Under the pieces are notes generated by a model. That model had not been told where the DNA came from. It ran no database searches and worked only from the letters and a program-made list of their open reading frames with translations. A DNA stretch of 64,000 nt from the NCBI RefSeq assembly GCF_900162665.1, contig NZ_LT727811.1, positions 128,063 through 192,062 of the forward strand. The letters run 5' to 3'. The position numbers and the translations under genes are program-made. The DNA is from Oceanobacillus sojae (GTDB taxonomy: Bacteria > Bacillota > Bacilli > Bacillales > Amphibacillaceae). Of the stretch, positions 44,601 through 52,836 are shown one piece after another. Each line of letters starts with the position of its first letter. The first letter of the stretch is position 1.

Positions 44601-44755
44601 TAATCCTCTGTTCCTTGTACCGTTGCCGACCAGGTTAAATTATTATAATCATACATGAGGTCATGTACTTTATTATTTTTAAAATAGGTTAGACCACGAC
44701 GATAAAAATTATCAGGAAACGCATTTTTTATATTCATATCCTTTATTTGTTTCAA
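41606..44755 (-). CDS. SWIM zinc-finger SNF2-family helicase (YwqA-like)
   Basis: A 1049-residue protein. The N-terminal SWIM finger is CDCPAFEVYGYCKHIVA (about 69-86). The middle is the bacterial SNF2-associated domain. The C-terminal ATPase has motif I LADDMGLGKTLQAIAYI, motif II LLLDEAQYIKN, motif III ALSGTPIENSIDELWSIF and motif VI DQAAGRAHRFGQKNVV. Such proteins translocate on DNA and are tied to RNA polymerase recycling or repair; Bacillus YwqA is similar. The start is TTG 44755, preceded by AAAGGTGG at 9 nt, and it lies 5 bp after the MFS stop, so the two genes are coupled. Confidence 0.92.
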   Translation of the reverse strand: MKQIKDMNIKNAFPDNFYRRGLTYFKNNKVHDLMYDYNNLTWSATVQGTEDYLVEVNTKDLQQGSIDMHCDCPAFEVYGYCKHIVATLLAVQSYEKNDVQPKVNHYRLNRFMEAIRGTRNVTENSSYQQPVNVEYIISWSYLKHLQIEMKIGEKHRYVVKNIAEFLENYFRKRDHYFSKKFTFQADKHVVDEADQEIFELLYQVCKSAELYDSYNYSGRSSERYLLIPPILAKQLLYQLMERETSVKTEREEYKELQIVEGELPFQFDVMKNDQHISLNLQNGSAMTFFPNYDLLFLDGVFYFPEREQIPVLKELEMFRLENIYFDVPVEQTDTFLSEIMPALETVGEVQLDERIADEVIKEPLKAKCYLELKEDMIVGRLEYHYGSHVIDPFQGKKDSDVMLIRDVDKERLIMQHIEEANFRYNGRELYMSVDEEDLYYFLYKILPSLDKDVELFLSTEFKRLFFDYDPQPSTSVHMEGQNNLLEIGFSIEGVDDNEINRVLQAVIEKKRYFRLDSGQMMDLDTEEFASIQRFFDGLGMDKNAIQDGQVQMPVYRGAQLDELLDTKKQYDSNFRELLSHLKSPEEQVYELPETLQASLRTYQKVGYQWFKSLSQYQLGGILADDMGLGKTLQAIAYITSESEGNPVGPHLIVVPSSVVYNWKSELEKFAPHLTSVILTGQPAERHERMKDSTGKDVWITSYATLRQDIEYYQEITFQTLLLDEAQYIKNYQTKTSKAIRTLHATRRFALSGTPIENSIDELWSIFQVVLPGLMPDQKTFKQLDAGKVAAITKPFILRRLKRDVLKELPDKIESVSISELTNDQKDLYVGYLRRLQQEAAMSMKENAFQQNRMKILAGLTRLRQICCHPSTFVENYEGKSGKLEQLMETVETAINNGKRLLIFSQFTSMLEIIRKRLETAGYDYFYLHGETPSKNRVEMSERFNQGEKEIFLISLKAGGTGLNLTGADTVVLYDLWWNPAVEDQAAGRAHRFGQKNVVQVIRLVTEGTIEEKIYELQQKKRELIDQVIQPGETMLSSLSEEDIKELLSL

Positions 44756-44760
44756 ACCTG

Positions 44761-45963
44761 TTAACCCACCTTTACGTTGTCAGATGATTTTCCAAGGACC
44801 GTAAATACATAAATCAGTATAGAAATAACGATAGAGGCTGCTGCTGTTAAGTAGATAGATGTATAGTTAAGTATTGCTGCAATTTGTCCGAATAAAATTG
44901 CCCCAATTCCCACTCCCAAATCAAAACAGGAAAAGAAGGTAGCATTTGCCATCCCTTTCCGGTCAGCTGGCGCCCGATTGACTGCCCAGGCTTGCAAAGC
45001 CGGCTGCACAGCTCCAAATCCGAGACCAAACAAAGCTGCTGCTGTTAACAAAATTGTCGTATTTGGCAGCCATGCCAGGAGGAGCATGGATATTAATATA
45101 AGCGATACTGCAGGCAGGAAAATCAATTTATGACCTTTTCTATCATATAGTCTGCCCGAAAACAGCCTGGAAATCATGATAAATACAGCAAAAATAAAGA
45201 AATAGAGCTGAATCCCCTCCACACCTCTTTCTATCGCGTGCAGAGGCAGAAATGTTGCTATTCCGCCAAAAGCAAATGTAATAAAAAATAGTAAAATCGA
45301 TGGCTGTAATGCGCTTTTTTCCAATACATCAAAACGTGCTACTCTTGTTTGATGTGCCGGATCCACTTTTTTATAACGTATGCGCATTGCAAAAAGAAAT
45401 GCAAGCACACCGCCTAATGCGCATAATAAGAAAAGCTGCTGGTAAGAAATAAGTACTGCCAGAGTTAATCCCAGACTGGGTCCAAAAGACAAAGCAATAT
45501 TTCCGGATAAACCAAAATAGCCCATTCCTTCTCCTCTTCTGTTTGGCGGAATCAAGTCTGTTGCTATCGTTCCTCCGGCAGTAGTTGAGAATCCCCAGCC
45601 GACACCTTGAATAATTCGTATAATAATTAAAAATAAAATACTCGCTGTAAATGCAAATGCCCCCACTGAGAGGACAAAAATAGCTATTCCAATTAAGTAA
45701 ACAAACCCTCTTCCCTTACTCTCTAAGGCGTGCCCTGCGTAAGGACGGATCAGCAATGCGGAAAATGTAAAAATCCCCACAATAATTCCCACCATTTGAT
45801 CGCTGCCGCCGAGATCTTTCACAAATAGTGGTATCGTAGGAATAGTCATTTGAAAACCGAGGAAAATAAAAAAGTTTGCTATCCATATATAGAGAAAATC
45901 CCGCGAAAAAATCTTATCATTCTGCGAGACTGTCTGTGATTGTGTTTGCGGTTGCCCTGACAT
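44761..45963 (-). CDS. MFS transporter (DHA1 type)
   Basis: A carrier of 400 residues with twelve helices. Motif A-like ALLIRPYAGHALESKGRGFVY, motif C-like GWGFSTTAGGTIATDLIPPNRRGEGMGYFGLSGNIAL (in parts), and a second-half repeat RLFSGRLYDRKGHKL are seen. The N-terminus is Gln/Thr-rich and cytoplasmic. ATG 45963 is 8 nt after AGAAGGATG; ATG 45972 is within that site. Substrate unknown. It is the first gene of the pair with the SNF2 helicase, with no evident functional link. Confidence 0.85.
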   Translation of the reverse strand: MSGQPQTQSQTVSQNDKIFSRDFLYIWIANFFIFLGFQMTIPTIPLFVKDLGGSDQMVGIIVGIFTFSALLIRPYAGHALESKGRGFVYLIGIAIFVLSVGAFAFTASILFLIIIRIIQGVGWGFSTTAGGTIATDLIPPNRRGEGMGYFGLSGNIALSFGPSLGLTLAVLISYQQLFLLCALGGVLAFLFAMRIRYKKVDPAHQTRVARFDVLEKSALQPSILLFFITFAFGGIATFLPLHAIERGVEGIQLYFFIFAVFIMISRLFSGRLYDRKGHKLIFLPAVSLILISMLLLAWLPNTTILLTAAALFGLGFGAVQPALQAWAVNRAPADRKGMANATFFSCFDLGVGIGAILFGQIAAILNYTSIYLTAAASIVISILIYVFTVLGKSSDNVKVG

Positions 45964-46121
45964 TGTCAACATCCTTCTTTCATCGTGTCATTACTAAGCC
46001 ATTATACAGGAGTTTCCGGACAAATAACATGAAAAAAATTCAAAACGGTGTTTAAATATAGCGCGGGGTACCGTTCTGAGACAATGCTTATTAATGGATA
46101 TTCAATAAAATGAGGTATTAA

Positions 46122-46192
46122 GTCCTTGTTCAAAAAGTAGTCTAAATTAGAAGCAAAAAGGTCAAGACGACATGACTTTTTGAACATCCTCT
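46122..46192. repeat. Hairpin element R5, internally deleted
   Basis: A 71-bp copy with both ends (GTTCAAAAAGTAG and GACTTTTTGAACATCCTC) and only the left flank TCAAGACGACATGAC inside. The inner stem and everything to its right are missing, leaving a minimal inverted-repeat form. Confidence 0.75.
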
Positions 46193-46244
46193 ATGAATGG
46201 ATTAATTTATCTGCTGAATTCTGCAAAACCTTTGAACCTTATAA

Positions 46245-46286
46245 ATAGAACAGGAGAGCGGGGGGTTCCCTGCTCTCCTGTTCTAT
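46245..46286. terminator. Strong hairpin downstream of doxX
   Basis: ATAGAACAGGAGAGC pairs perfectly with GCTCTCCTGTTCTAT. The U-runs on either strand are weak, but the position, 28 bp after the doxX stop, fits a terminator. Confidence 0.7.
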
Positions 46287-46313
46287 CATTTACATATTTT
46301 TTATCTGCCGTTA

Positions 46314-46814
46314 CTAGGCAGCTATTGTTTCTTTTGTTTTTCCATGTCTTACGCGCTGTTTCCAAGTTTCTTTAAGATAAGGCATTACCCAGCGGTCCAG
46401 ACCGTATCTTCCAGCATTCGCACCAGCGATAGCAATGAAGATTCCCAAGATAGCCATTTGCGGATTTGTAGATAATGTTCCACTTAGTAAGAAAGAGAAG
46501 TTCATCACAACACCCATAAGTGCAGCAAGGTTTGTAAAAATACCTAAGATGAGTCCTAATCCAATAAATACTTCTCCCCACATAACGGCGATAGAAAATA
46601 GTCCAGCGTTCGGAATAGCTACAGTGTCAAGAAATGTTGCCCACCAGCCTGGTACATCCGGATTTCCTAAAGCACCTTGCAGAAAACCGCCTGCATCAAA
46701 TTCTCCACTTGCAATCTTGCCCCAGCCAGATGTTAACCATGTGTATCCAAGATAAAGTCGAATAACTACCCAAAGCCCCGCAATGTATTTGTTTGTTCTT
46801 AAAAAGTTCATCAT
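46314..46814 (-). CDS. DoxX-family membrane protein
   Basis: The 166-residue protein has four helices. DoxX features are VVIRLYLGYTWLTSGWGKIA near the start, VMWGEVFIGLGLILGIFTNLAALMG in the middle and GANAGRYGLDRWVMP at the end. Members are linked to thiosulfate:quinone oxidoreductase-like or redox-stress functions. AAGGGAGAG precedes two ATGs (46814 and 46811); the second has slightly better spacing. It is transcribed alone, away from the PadR operon. Confidence 0.88.
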   Translation of the reverse strand: MMNFLRTNKYIAGLWVVIRLYLGYTWLTSGWGKIASGEFDAGGFLQGALGNPDVPGWWATFLDTVAIPNAGLFSIAVMWGEVFIGLGLILGIFTNLAALMGVVMNFSFLLSGTLSTNPQMAILGIFIAIAGANAGRYGLDRWVMPYLKETWKQRVRHGKTKETIAA

Positions 46815-46987
46815 GTCAATCTCTCCCTTTATTTAAAATAGTTTATTGTTCAATGTTTCACAATATGTTATTTAGGATATCCTTGATTACACTTTTATAA
46901 TAACATGTGAATTATAATCCGTAAATAGTTTTTGTGAATTTATTCACATAATTTGAACAAAATGTGAAGGTAATTTTTGGATATTAA

Positions 46988-47063
46988 TGTATCAAATTAT
47001 GATATATCTATAGACACCTATATCACTTTATGATATATTCCCATTATATCGTTTTGTGATATA
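46988..47063 (+). promoter_or_regulatory. Three tandem dyads, candidate PadR operators
   Basis: The pattern TATATC-N7-GATATA occurs three times: 46988-47006 (first half TGTATC), 47019-47037 and 47045-47063. The arms are constant and the spacers differ (AAATTAT, ACTTTAT, GTTTTGT). The block ends 27 bp before the padR start, so binding would cover the promoter. Confidence 0.75.
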
Positions 47064-47090
47064 TCCAAAAACGATACTGGAGGTGATTGA

Positions 47091-47408
47091 TTGAAGAAGT
47101 CGGAGCAATTAACAGATTCCATGTTTTATATTATGGCCGCTTTAACGAAACCGCGGCATGGCTACGCGATTATGAGCCTTATTGAAGAAACAACTGGCGG
47201 TGTCATTACAATAGGCCCTGCCTCCATGTACACCATTATTAAAAAACTGTTAACACAAGAATGGATTTATTTGCATGACGGATCAGATTCAAGACGTAAA
47301 ACATATCTGCTGACCGAAAAGGGCAGAAAAGCATTAGAAGAGGATTTAAAGCTGAGAAAACAAATGATTCAATTAGCAGAAACCGGACTGAAGGAGGCTG
47401 AAGAATGA
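47091..47408 (+). CDS. PadR-family transcriptional regulator
   Basis: A 105-residue winged-helix protein: DSMFYIMAALTKPRHGYAIMSLIEETTGG and GPASMYTIIKKLLTQEWIYLHDGSDSRRKTYLLTEKGRKAL are the PadR pattern. The helical tail is short, as in the PadR-s2 group. TTG 47091 has GGAGGTGA just before. It overlaps the DUF2812 start by 4 nt (ATGA). The operon order padR, DUF2812, ABC exporter is common in Firmicutes, where PadR usually represses its own operon and releases on binding a drug or peptide. Confidence 0.93.
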   Translation: MKKSEQLTDSMFYIMAALTKPRHGYAIMSLIEETTGGVITIGPASMYTIIKKLLTQEWIYLHDGSDSRRKTYLLTEKGRKALEEDLKLRKQMIQLAETGLKEAEE

Positions 47409-48061
47409 AACAAACAAAATATATGATGTCCAGCGGTACTGCCTTTTCTGAGGAGAAGGACATGAAGAAATTGCGCCGGTTATCTTTAAAGGGATGGCAT
47501 GTCAGTGGCTTTAAATTTATGGGGTATATTCTTGAAAAAGGAGAAAGCTCGGATTATATCTATAATTTAGATTACCGTTCCTTAGAAGAGGACGAGGAAG
47601 AAGAATACTTTGATCTTTTTTCATCTTCCGGATGGTCGCATGTTGCTACAGAAGCAGGTATACACCTATTTCGGGCGGAACCAGGTACAAAACCGATTTA
47701 CAGTGACCGTGATACAACAGCAGAAAAATATAAAAGCTCCGGTGTCTTACACTCCATCCTTTTTACAGCAGCTGTTATTTTTAGTGTACTTGTCGCTGTT
47801 ATAGCCTGGACTGCAATTGCACAGTACTCGAATAAATGGAAAACAGAAGGAAAATACCGTTTGGCAAAGCTGGGAAAAATGACATTCCCTCTGCTCTTAA
47901 TGATCACTATTATTATTATATTCGTTGTTGGTGAAAGAGGTTATGCCATTCGAATCTTAGCCTCTTCGATTATTGGTGCAATCGCAGTCCCAACTATTAT
48001 TTGGTGTATCATATCACTTCATCATATAATCAGCAGAAAAACAAATGAGAATAAACGATAA
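47405..48061 (+). CDS. DUF2812 membrane protein
   Basis: The 218-residue protein has a cytoplasmic N-terminal half with the DUF2812 core KKLRRLSLKGWHVSGFKFMGYILEKGES and DLFSSSGWSHVATEAGIHLFRA, then three membrane helices (about 116-140, 158-175 and 182-205). DUF2812 proteins are encoded with PadR regulators; their role is unknown. It overlaps padR, and the ABC ATPase gene follows after 65 bp. Confidence 0.87.
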   Translation: MKQTKYMMSSGTAFSEEKDMKKLRRLSLKGWHVSGFKFMGYILEKGESSDYIYNLDYRSLEEDEEEEYFDLFSSSGWSHVATEAGIHLFRAEPGTKPIYSDRDTTAEKYKSSGVLHSILFTAAVIFSVLVAVIAWTAIAQYSNKWKTEGKYRLAKLGKMTFPLLLMITIIIIFVVGERGYAIRILASSIIGAIAVPTIIWCIISLHHIISRKTNENKR

Positions 48062-48126
48062 AATCATTACTGAGGCTGGGAGTAAAAAGAAGTTTTTAAT
48101 CCAATATTCAGAAAGGAGTTATGCAT

Positions 48127-49053
48127 ATGAATACTTTATTAACAGTTGAGAACCTTAAAAAATCCTTTAAAGATAAAGAAGCCTTAAAAGGAATATCCTT
48201 TGAAGTATACCGCGGCGAAATTATGGCTATTCTCGGTCCGAATGGTGCCGGAAAATCCACTACTATCCGCAATATTATGGGAATTATGTATCCTGACAGC
48301 GGAGAAATTCATTTTCATCAGCAGACAGGAGAAGGAATCCCCAAATCTAAAATCGGTTACCTGCCTGAGGAAAGAGGACTCTATAAGGATGTAAAAATAA
48401 TGGATATCCTGCTATATCTTGCTGATTTAAAGGACTATCCATTAAATAAAGCGAAGGAACGCATCTTAATGTATCTCAAGAAGTTTGATTTAGAAGGAAA
48501 GGAAAATACTTCTGTAGAGGAGCTTTCCAAAGGAATGAGCCAAAAGGTGCAATTTATCGGTTCTATCCTTCATGAACCGGAACTGCTGATTCTTGATGAG
48601 CCTTTTTCTGGTTTAGACCCCGTCAGTCAAGAGATTTTTAAGGAGGAAATTGCATCTCTGGCAGCAAACGGCACAGCAATTCTACTTTCTTCACATCAGA
48701 TGAACCTTGTAGAGCAAATGTGTGACCGTGTCTTTATGATGCAGCATGGGGAGAAAGTGATTTATGGAACATTAGATGATGTGAAGAAGCAATATGCTAA
48801 TTTCAAGTGCATATTGCATGGGGAGAATCCGCCTGCTCTGTTAGAAAAAATTCCTGAAGTGGACCGGATGGAGCATCACAGAGGCCGCTCCGTTCTTCAC
48901 CTGTCAAAAGGTGTCATTCCGCATCAGTGGTTAAAGCAATTACCTAATGAATTAGATGTACAGGAGCTACATATAAACCGTATCTCTCTACACGAGATTT
49001 TTATTGATATCGCCACGGATAAACATCTTGTTTCCCAGGAAGGAGGTTCATAG
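48127..49053 (+). CDS. ABC exporter ATPase (NatA-like)
   Basis: A 308-residue ATPase with Walker A GPNGAGKST, Q-loop region SKIGYLPEERGLYKD, signature LSKGMSQKVQ, Walker B LLILDEPFSGLD and H-loop SSHQM. The C-terminal 80 residues are of the DUF4162 type found in Na+ or drug export ATPases. ATG 48127 lies 8 nt after AAGGAG; ATG 48121 is too close. It pairs with the permease gene that starts 1 bp after its stop. Confidence 0.93.
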   Translation: MNTLLTVENLKKSFKDKEALKGISFEVYRGEIMAILGPNGAGKSTTIRNIMGIMYPDSGEIHFHQQTGEGIPKSKIGYLPEERGLYKDVKIMDILLYLADLKDYPLNKAKERILMYLKKFDLEGKENTSVEELSKGMSQKVQFIGSILHEPELLILDEPFSGLDPVSQEIFKEEIASLAANGTAILLSSHQMNLVEQMCDRVFMMQHGEKVIYGTLDDVKKQYANFKCILHGENPPALLEKIPEVDRMEHHRGRSVLHLSKGVIPHQWLKQLPNELDVQELHINRISLHEIFIDIATDKHLVSQEGGS

Positions 49054-49054
49054 G

Positions 49055-50296
49055 ATGCAGAATTCCATGAAGGTAGCAAAATGGGAGTTGAAACGTAATT
49101 TAAAAAATAAAACATTTGTGATTGGATTATTTATTACACCGGCTATATTTATCCTGTTTTTCTTTTTAGGCACCCTATTTTCAGATTCAGATGATAATAC
49201 AGACACCGCTGAAAATATGACTGTATATGTTAATGAGGATATTGGAATTTTTGAAGACATAGAAGCAATAAACCAAGAACAGGATTTGGGATGGAATTTA
49301 CAGACTACAGATAGACCCCAATCTGAAATAACAGAGGTTGATGAACCTTATACAGCGTATTTATTTATTAATGAGCAGTCCTTGGAGGAAAACCGGATCG
49401 CCACATACACCAGCGAGGAAGCTGATCCATTATTTCCTGGGCAATTACAGGCATTAACCGTTCCTTTACAGCTGATAAAGGCAGAGGCATCGGGTCTCAG
49501 CCAGCAGGAAATAAATCAGCTGATGGAGCCTATCTCCTTTGTAGAAGGGACAAACCAGGGAGAGTCTCCTTCCAATATAGAAGAAAATTCTCTGTTTGAT
49601 TTAGAAAACCCTTGGGAAACAATAATACCCGGTGTTTTTGCTGGTATTATAATGCTTTCTATTACATTTACAGGAATGGCTATTTTCCAGAGTGCATCTC
49701 AAGAGAAAAAAGATAAGATTGCAGAAATTATTTTATCTTCTTTAACACCTTCAGAGCTGATGCAGGGAAAAATTATCGGATACTTTATGTTAGGCCTTAT
49801 TCAGGTTGCGGTCTTTATCGCCATTTTACTTCCATTTACTATTTGGCAGACAGACATTCCAATTTTAGAAAATTTATTTGTACCGAGAACGATTTTCTTT
49901 GTACTGATTGCTCTCTTAAGCTATCTGATGTTTGCGTCTATTTTTGTTGGCGTCGGTGCAACCATGTCTGATGTAGCCAGCGCAGGTAATATGCAGGGGC
50001 TTGTCATGATGCTGCCATTCTTACAGTTTGTTATCATCGGGCCAGTTATCAGTAATCCAGACGGTATTGTCGCTACTGTCGGCACCTATATCCCGTTTAC
50101 AGCTCCTCTAACATTACTTATCCGGCTGACCCTGTTAGACAGCTGGCCATGGATAGAGATTATTATTTCTGTCGCAGTTATTGTTTTAAGTATTTATGTT
50201 TTTATGAAACTGGCAGGAAAGATTTTCAAAGTCGGAATTCTGTTATACGGTAAAAATGCAACTCCGAAAGAAATTTGGAAATGGATTCGTATGTAG
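49055..50296 (+). CDS. ABC-2 type exporter permease (NatB-like)
   Basis: The 413-residue protein has one N-terminal helix (about 22-44), a large extracytoplasmic domain (about 45-195) and five or six helices in the C-terminal half, the ABC2_membrane_3 layout. KWELKRNLKNKTFVIG at the start and SASQEKKDKIAEIILSSLTPSELMQGKIIGY in the middle are typical of NatB-like Na+ or drug exporters. AAGGAGG precedes ATG 49055. It is the last gene of the PadR operon. Confidence 0.92.
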   Translation: MQNSMKVAKWELKRNLKNKTFVIGLFITPAIFILFFFLGTLFSDSDDNTDTAENMTVYVNEDIGIFEDIEAINQEQDLGWNLQTTDRPQSEITEVDEPYTAYLFINEQSLEENRIATYTSEEADPLFPGQLQALTVPLQLIKAEASGLSQQEINQLMEPISFVEGTNQGESPSNIEENSLFDLENPWETIIPGVFAGIIMLSITFTGMAIFQSASQEKKDKIAEIILSSLTPSELMQGKIIGYFMLGLIQVAVFIAILLPFTIWQTDIPILENLFVPRTIFFVLIALLSYLMFASIFVGVGATMSDVASAGNMQGLVMMLPFLQFVIIGPVISNPDGIVATVGTYIPFTAPLTLLIRLTLLDSWPWIEIIISVAVIVLSIYVFMKLAGKIFKVGILLYGKNATPKEIWKWIRM

Positions 50297-50393
50297 CATG
50301 CTGGACAAACCCTAAATTGAAAATGCTTATATATTATTAATCTTAGGGCTGAATACAACTGTTTCTGAATAAGAAGATCATGATGAAAACCCT

Positions 50394-50440
50394 AAAACAG
50401 AGATACGAGCAGTAAAGCTGCCTCCTGTCTCTGTTTTTTA
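50394..50440 (+). terminator. Terminator of the PadR-ABC operon
   Basis: AAAACAGAGA pairs with TCTCTGTTTT, with an inner hairpin (AGCAG / CTGCC-like), and T6 follows. I see nothing more in 50441-50589 except the ribosome binding site of the next gene. Confidence 0.85.
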
Positions 50441-50595
50441 TGTTCATGCATACACTTGCGGGCGCACACATATCCTGTATCATATTGCTTTTTTAATGAA
50501 GAACAGAATTTAGACAGATTAATATTGATCAGCACAAGGCTGAATATCTTTATTTCCTCTAAATGCGTTTCTTTTAATATAAAAGGAGGATGTTT

Positions 50596-51138
50596 ATGAG
50601 CATTATCGTTTTCCATGGATCGACACGCAGGAACAGTAATACAGAGCTTCTTACTTATGAGGCAGTGCCTAAAACCCAGGGTACACATGTCTATTTACGC
50701 GATTACACCATCCATCCAATTATCGACCAGAGACATGATATAAACGGGTTCACGCCTGTGAATGATCATCATACGAAGCTTATTGATCAGCTGTTAGAGC
50801 ATGATACAGTTGTTTTTGCCACACCTATTTACTGGTACAGTATGTCTGTACTTATGAAGCTGTTTATTGACCGCTGGTCACAGATTTTAAGAGATTCTGA
50901 TTACCCTGATTTCAGAGAGAAGTTGTCACAAAAAGATGTATATGTCATTATTGTAGGCGGTGATAATCCATTTATTAAAGGGCTGCCGCTTATTCAGCAG
51001 TTTCAATATATATGTGATTTCTATAAAATGCATTTTGCAGGCTATATTATTGGAAAAGCCAGTAAACCTGGTGACATATTAAATGATACAAGGGCTTTTA
51101 AAGCTGCCTCTACTTTGATTCCTTTTGCAGAGAGTTAA
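50596..51138 (+). CDS. NAD(P)H-dependent FMN reductase / flavodoxin-fold oxidoreductase
   Basis: This 180-residue protein begins with the flavodoxin-type phosphate loop IIVFHGSTRRNSNTE and has the FMN-binding FATPIYWYSMSVLMKLFIDRW at about 72-92 and VIIVGGDNPF later. It is probably a quinone or nitro reductase, as in YwqN-like proteins. AAAGGAGG ends right at ATG 50590, so ATG 50596 is the better start. It is monocistronic. Confidence 0.87.
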   Translation: MSIIVFHGSTRRNSNTELLTYEAVPKTQGTHVYLRDYTIHPIIDQRHDINGFTPVNDHHTKLIDQLLEHDTVVFATPIYWYSMSVLMKLFIDRWSQILRDSDYPDFREKLSQKDVYVIIVGGDNPFIKGLPLIQQFQYICDFYKMHFAGYIIGKASKPGDILNDTRAFKAASTLIPFAES

Positions 51139-51387
51139 CTCATTAAAAGTAATTTATGCTAATAACGCCCATATTTTATGCGTAGTTTAGAAAGCCGAAC
51201 TGCATGTGAATACCCTTTTGATAATTGGATTTATTTTCCAAAATAAATTATTTAATCCTAAAAGAATATATAAGTGCTAGTCTTATTGAATTATTTTTAG
51301 CTTTTCATGTTTAAACTCCTCTGCGTTTAGGCTATTCTATTAATATCCAACCATGAACTTAATCTTAATCATCCAGAGGAGGATTTA

Positions 51388-52524
51388 ATGGAAAAGAAAA
51401 CGAAAAAGCTTTATCTACTAACAGCAATCTTATTTATTATTAGTTTTTTCTTGCCGGCTTTGAGCTTGGCAAATAGTAATAGTTATGAAGTCAGCTCACC
51501 CGTCTTAAACATTCGGAGCGAGCCTTCTAATGATGCTTCCATTGTCGGGCAGCTTTCCAAGGGAGATCAAATTAACGTTTTTGATGAACAACATGGTTGG
51601 GTGCAAACTTATTACGGTGGTGAACCTGTGTGGATTGCCAAGCATCATCTTATTTCAACCGGCAATTCCAATCAGGAAGAAGCACCATCTGAAAAAGCAG
51701 CTCCAAGTGCGTCCGGAACAGTTACTGTTTCTGCTGAAAGTATCTATGTCCGTTCCGGTCCAAGTACATCAGACAACATCATCTCCTATGCATACAAGGG
51801 AGAATCATTTGATGTTATTTCAACATCGGGGGATTGGATTGAAATTTCCCTTGAACAGGGAGGAACAGGATGGATTGCAGCCTGGCTGACAACTGACGGC
51901 AATACCGGCACAGAAGAAGCAGATACCAGTACCGATTCTGCTCCGACCGTGAAAGCAGCCCAGACACAATCCAGCAGTTCCGGCTCATTATCCGGATATA
52001 ATATTGTCATAGACCCTGGTCACGGCGGTAAGGATCCGGGAGCTATCGGATTAAATAATGTCCATGAAAAAGATATTGTAAGTTCAACAGCTGATTATGT
52101 TATCCAGCAGCTGGAAGAAGCCGGAGCAAATGTGACTGTAACTAGAAGCGGCGATTATTTTGTTTCACTGGATGAAAGAGTACAAATCAGTAACAGCTCT
52201 AATACCGATGCTTTTGTCAGCCTGCATTATGATACTTTTTCTGCTGTTCCAGTGAGCGGCGTAACTACTTATTACAACTCAGATTCAGATGCTGCATTGG
52301 CAAGATCGCTTGACAGCACACTGGCTTCCACGGTTTCTCTGCCTTCAAGAGGCACACAACAGGCGGGATATAAAGTCCTTCGGGAAACAAATGCTCCTTC
52401 TGTACTGATTGAGCTTGGATTTATTACAAATCCGAATGATTTAACTGTCGTTCAGACAGCGGAATATCAATCTAGTGTAGCCCGGGCAGTTACCAACGGG
52501 TTGATTAATTATTTAGAAAATTAA
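51388..52524 (+). CDS. N-acetylmuramoyl-L-alanine amidase with two SH3b domains
   Basis: A secreted 378-residue autolysin. A signal peptide (1-30, cleavage after SLA) is followed by SH3b 1 (VSSPVLNIRSEPSNDASIVGQL), SH3b 2 (VSAESIYVRSGPSTSDNIISYA), a Ser/Thr-rich linker and an Amidase_3 domain. The zinc and catalytic residues are in VIDPGHGGKDPGAIG, HEKDIV, SLHYDTF and VLIELGFITNP. It cuts the bond between muramic acid and the stem peptide. GAGGAGG precedes ATG 51388, and a terminator follows. Confidence 0.95.
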   Translation: MEKKTKKLYLLTAILFIISFFLPALSLANSNSYEVSSPVLNIRSEPSNDASIVGQLSKGDQINVFDEQHGWVQTYYGGEPVWIAKHHLISTGNSNQEEAPSEKAAPSASGTVTVSAESIYVRSGPSTSDNIISYAYKGESFDVISTSGDWIEISLEQGGTGWIAAWLTTDGNTGTEEADTSTDSAPTVKAAQTQSSSSGSLSGYNIVIDPGHGGKDPGAIGLNNVHEKDIVSSTADYVIQQLEEAGANVTVTRSGDYFVSLDERVQISNSSNTDAFVSLHYDTFSAVPVSGVTTYYNSDSDAALARSLDSTLASTVSLPSRGTQQAGYKVLRETNAPSVLIELGFITNPNDLTVVQTAEYQSSVARAVTNGLINYLEN

Positions 52525-52546
52525 TATCATATTTCTCCTTTGTGAT

Positions 52547-52581
52547 AAAACGGCTCCGATAATGCTTCGGGGCCGTTTTTT
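52547..52581 (+). terminator. Terminator after the amidase gene
   Basis: AAAACGGCTCCGA pairs with CGGGGCCGTTTT, with a T-run, 22 bp after the stop. Confidence 0.9.
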
Positions 52582-52641
52582 ATTATAAAGGTTATTCATT
52601 GATGGATCCCTTTAGAAACGCTATACAGCATGTTATACTTT

Positions 52642-52804
52642 AAAAGGATGTTCAAAAAACCCAATAAAAATGACACGGCGAATTTCTGCGTTGACGAGCT
52701 TTTTCCGATACTCACGTATTATAAAGCATACGCTCCGTTCGTAAAAAGCTCGTCGCCTTGAACTTCTTGGTCCTATTTATCGGACTTTTTGAACACGCAC
52801 TTTA
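52642..52804. repeat. Hairpin element R4, inverted near-identical copy of R1
   Basis: Read on the minus strand this 163-bp element matches R1 over nearly its full length, including the inner arms GACGAGCTTTTTACGA and TCGGAAAAAGCTCGTC and the middle TATGCTTTATAATACGTG. It carries no inserted module. It stands 32 bp before the next gene. Confidence 0.87.
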
Positions 52805-52836
52805 GTCATTCTATTAATCAAAAGTGAGGTATAGCT

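Noticed and set aside
50392-50688. Minus-strand open frame of 98 codons
   Set aside because: It overlaps the operon terminator and the start of the FMN reductase gene, and has no ribosome binding site.
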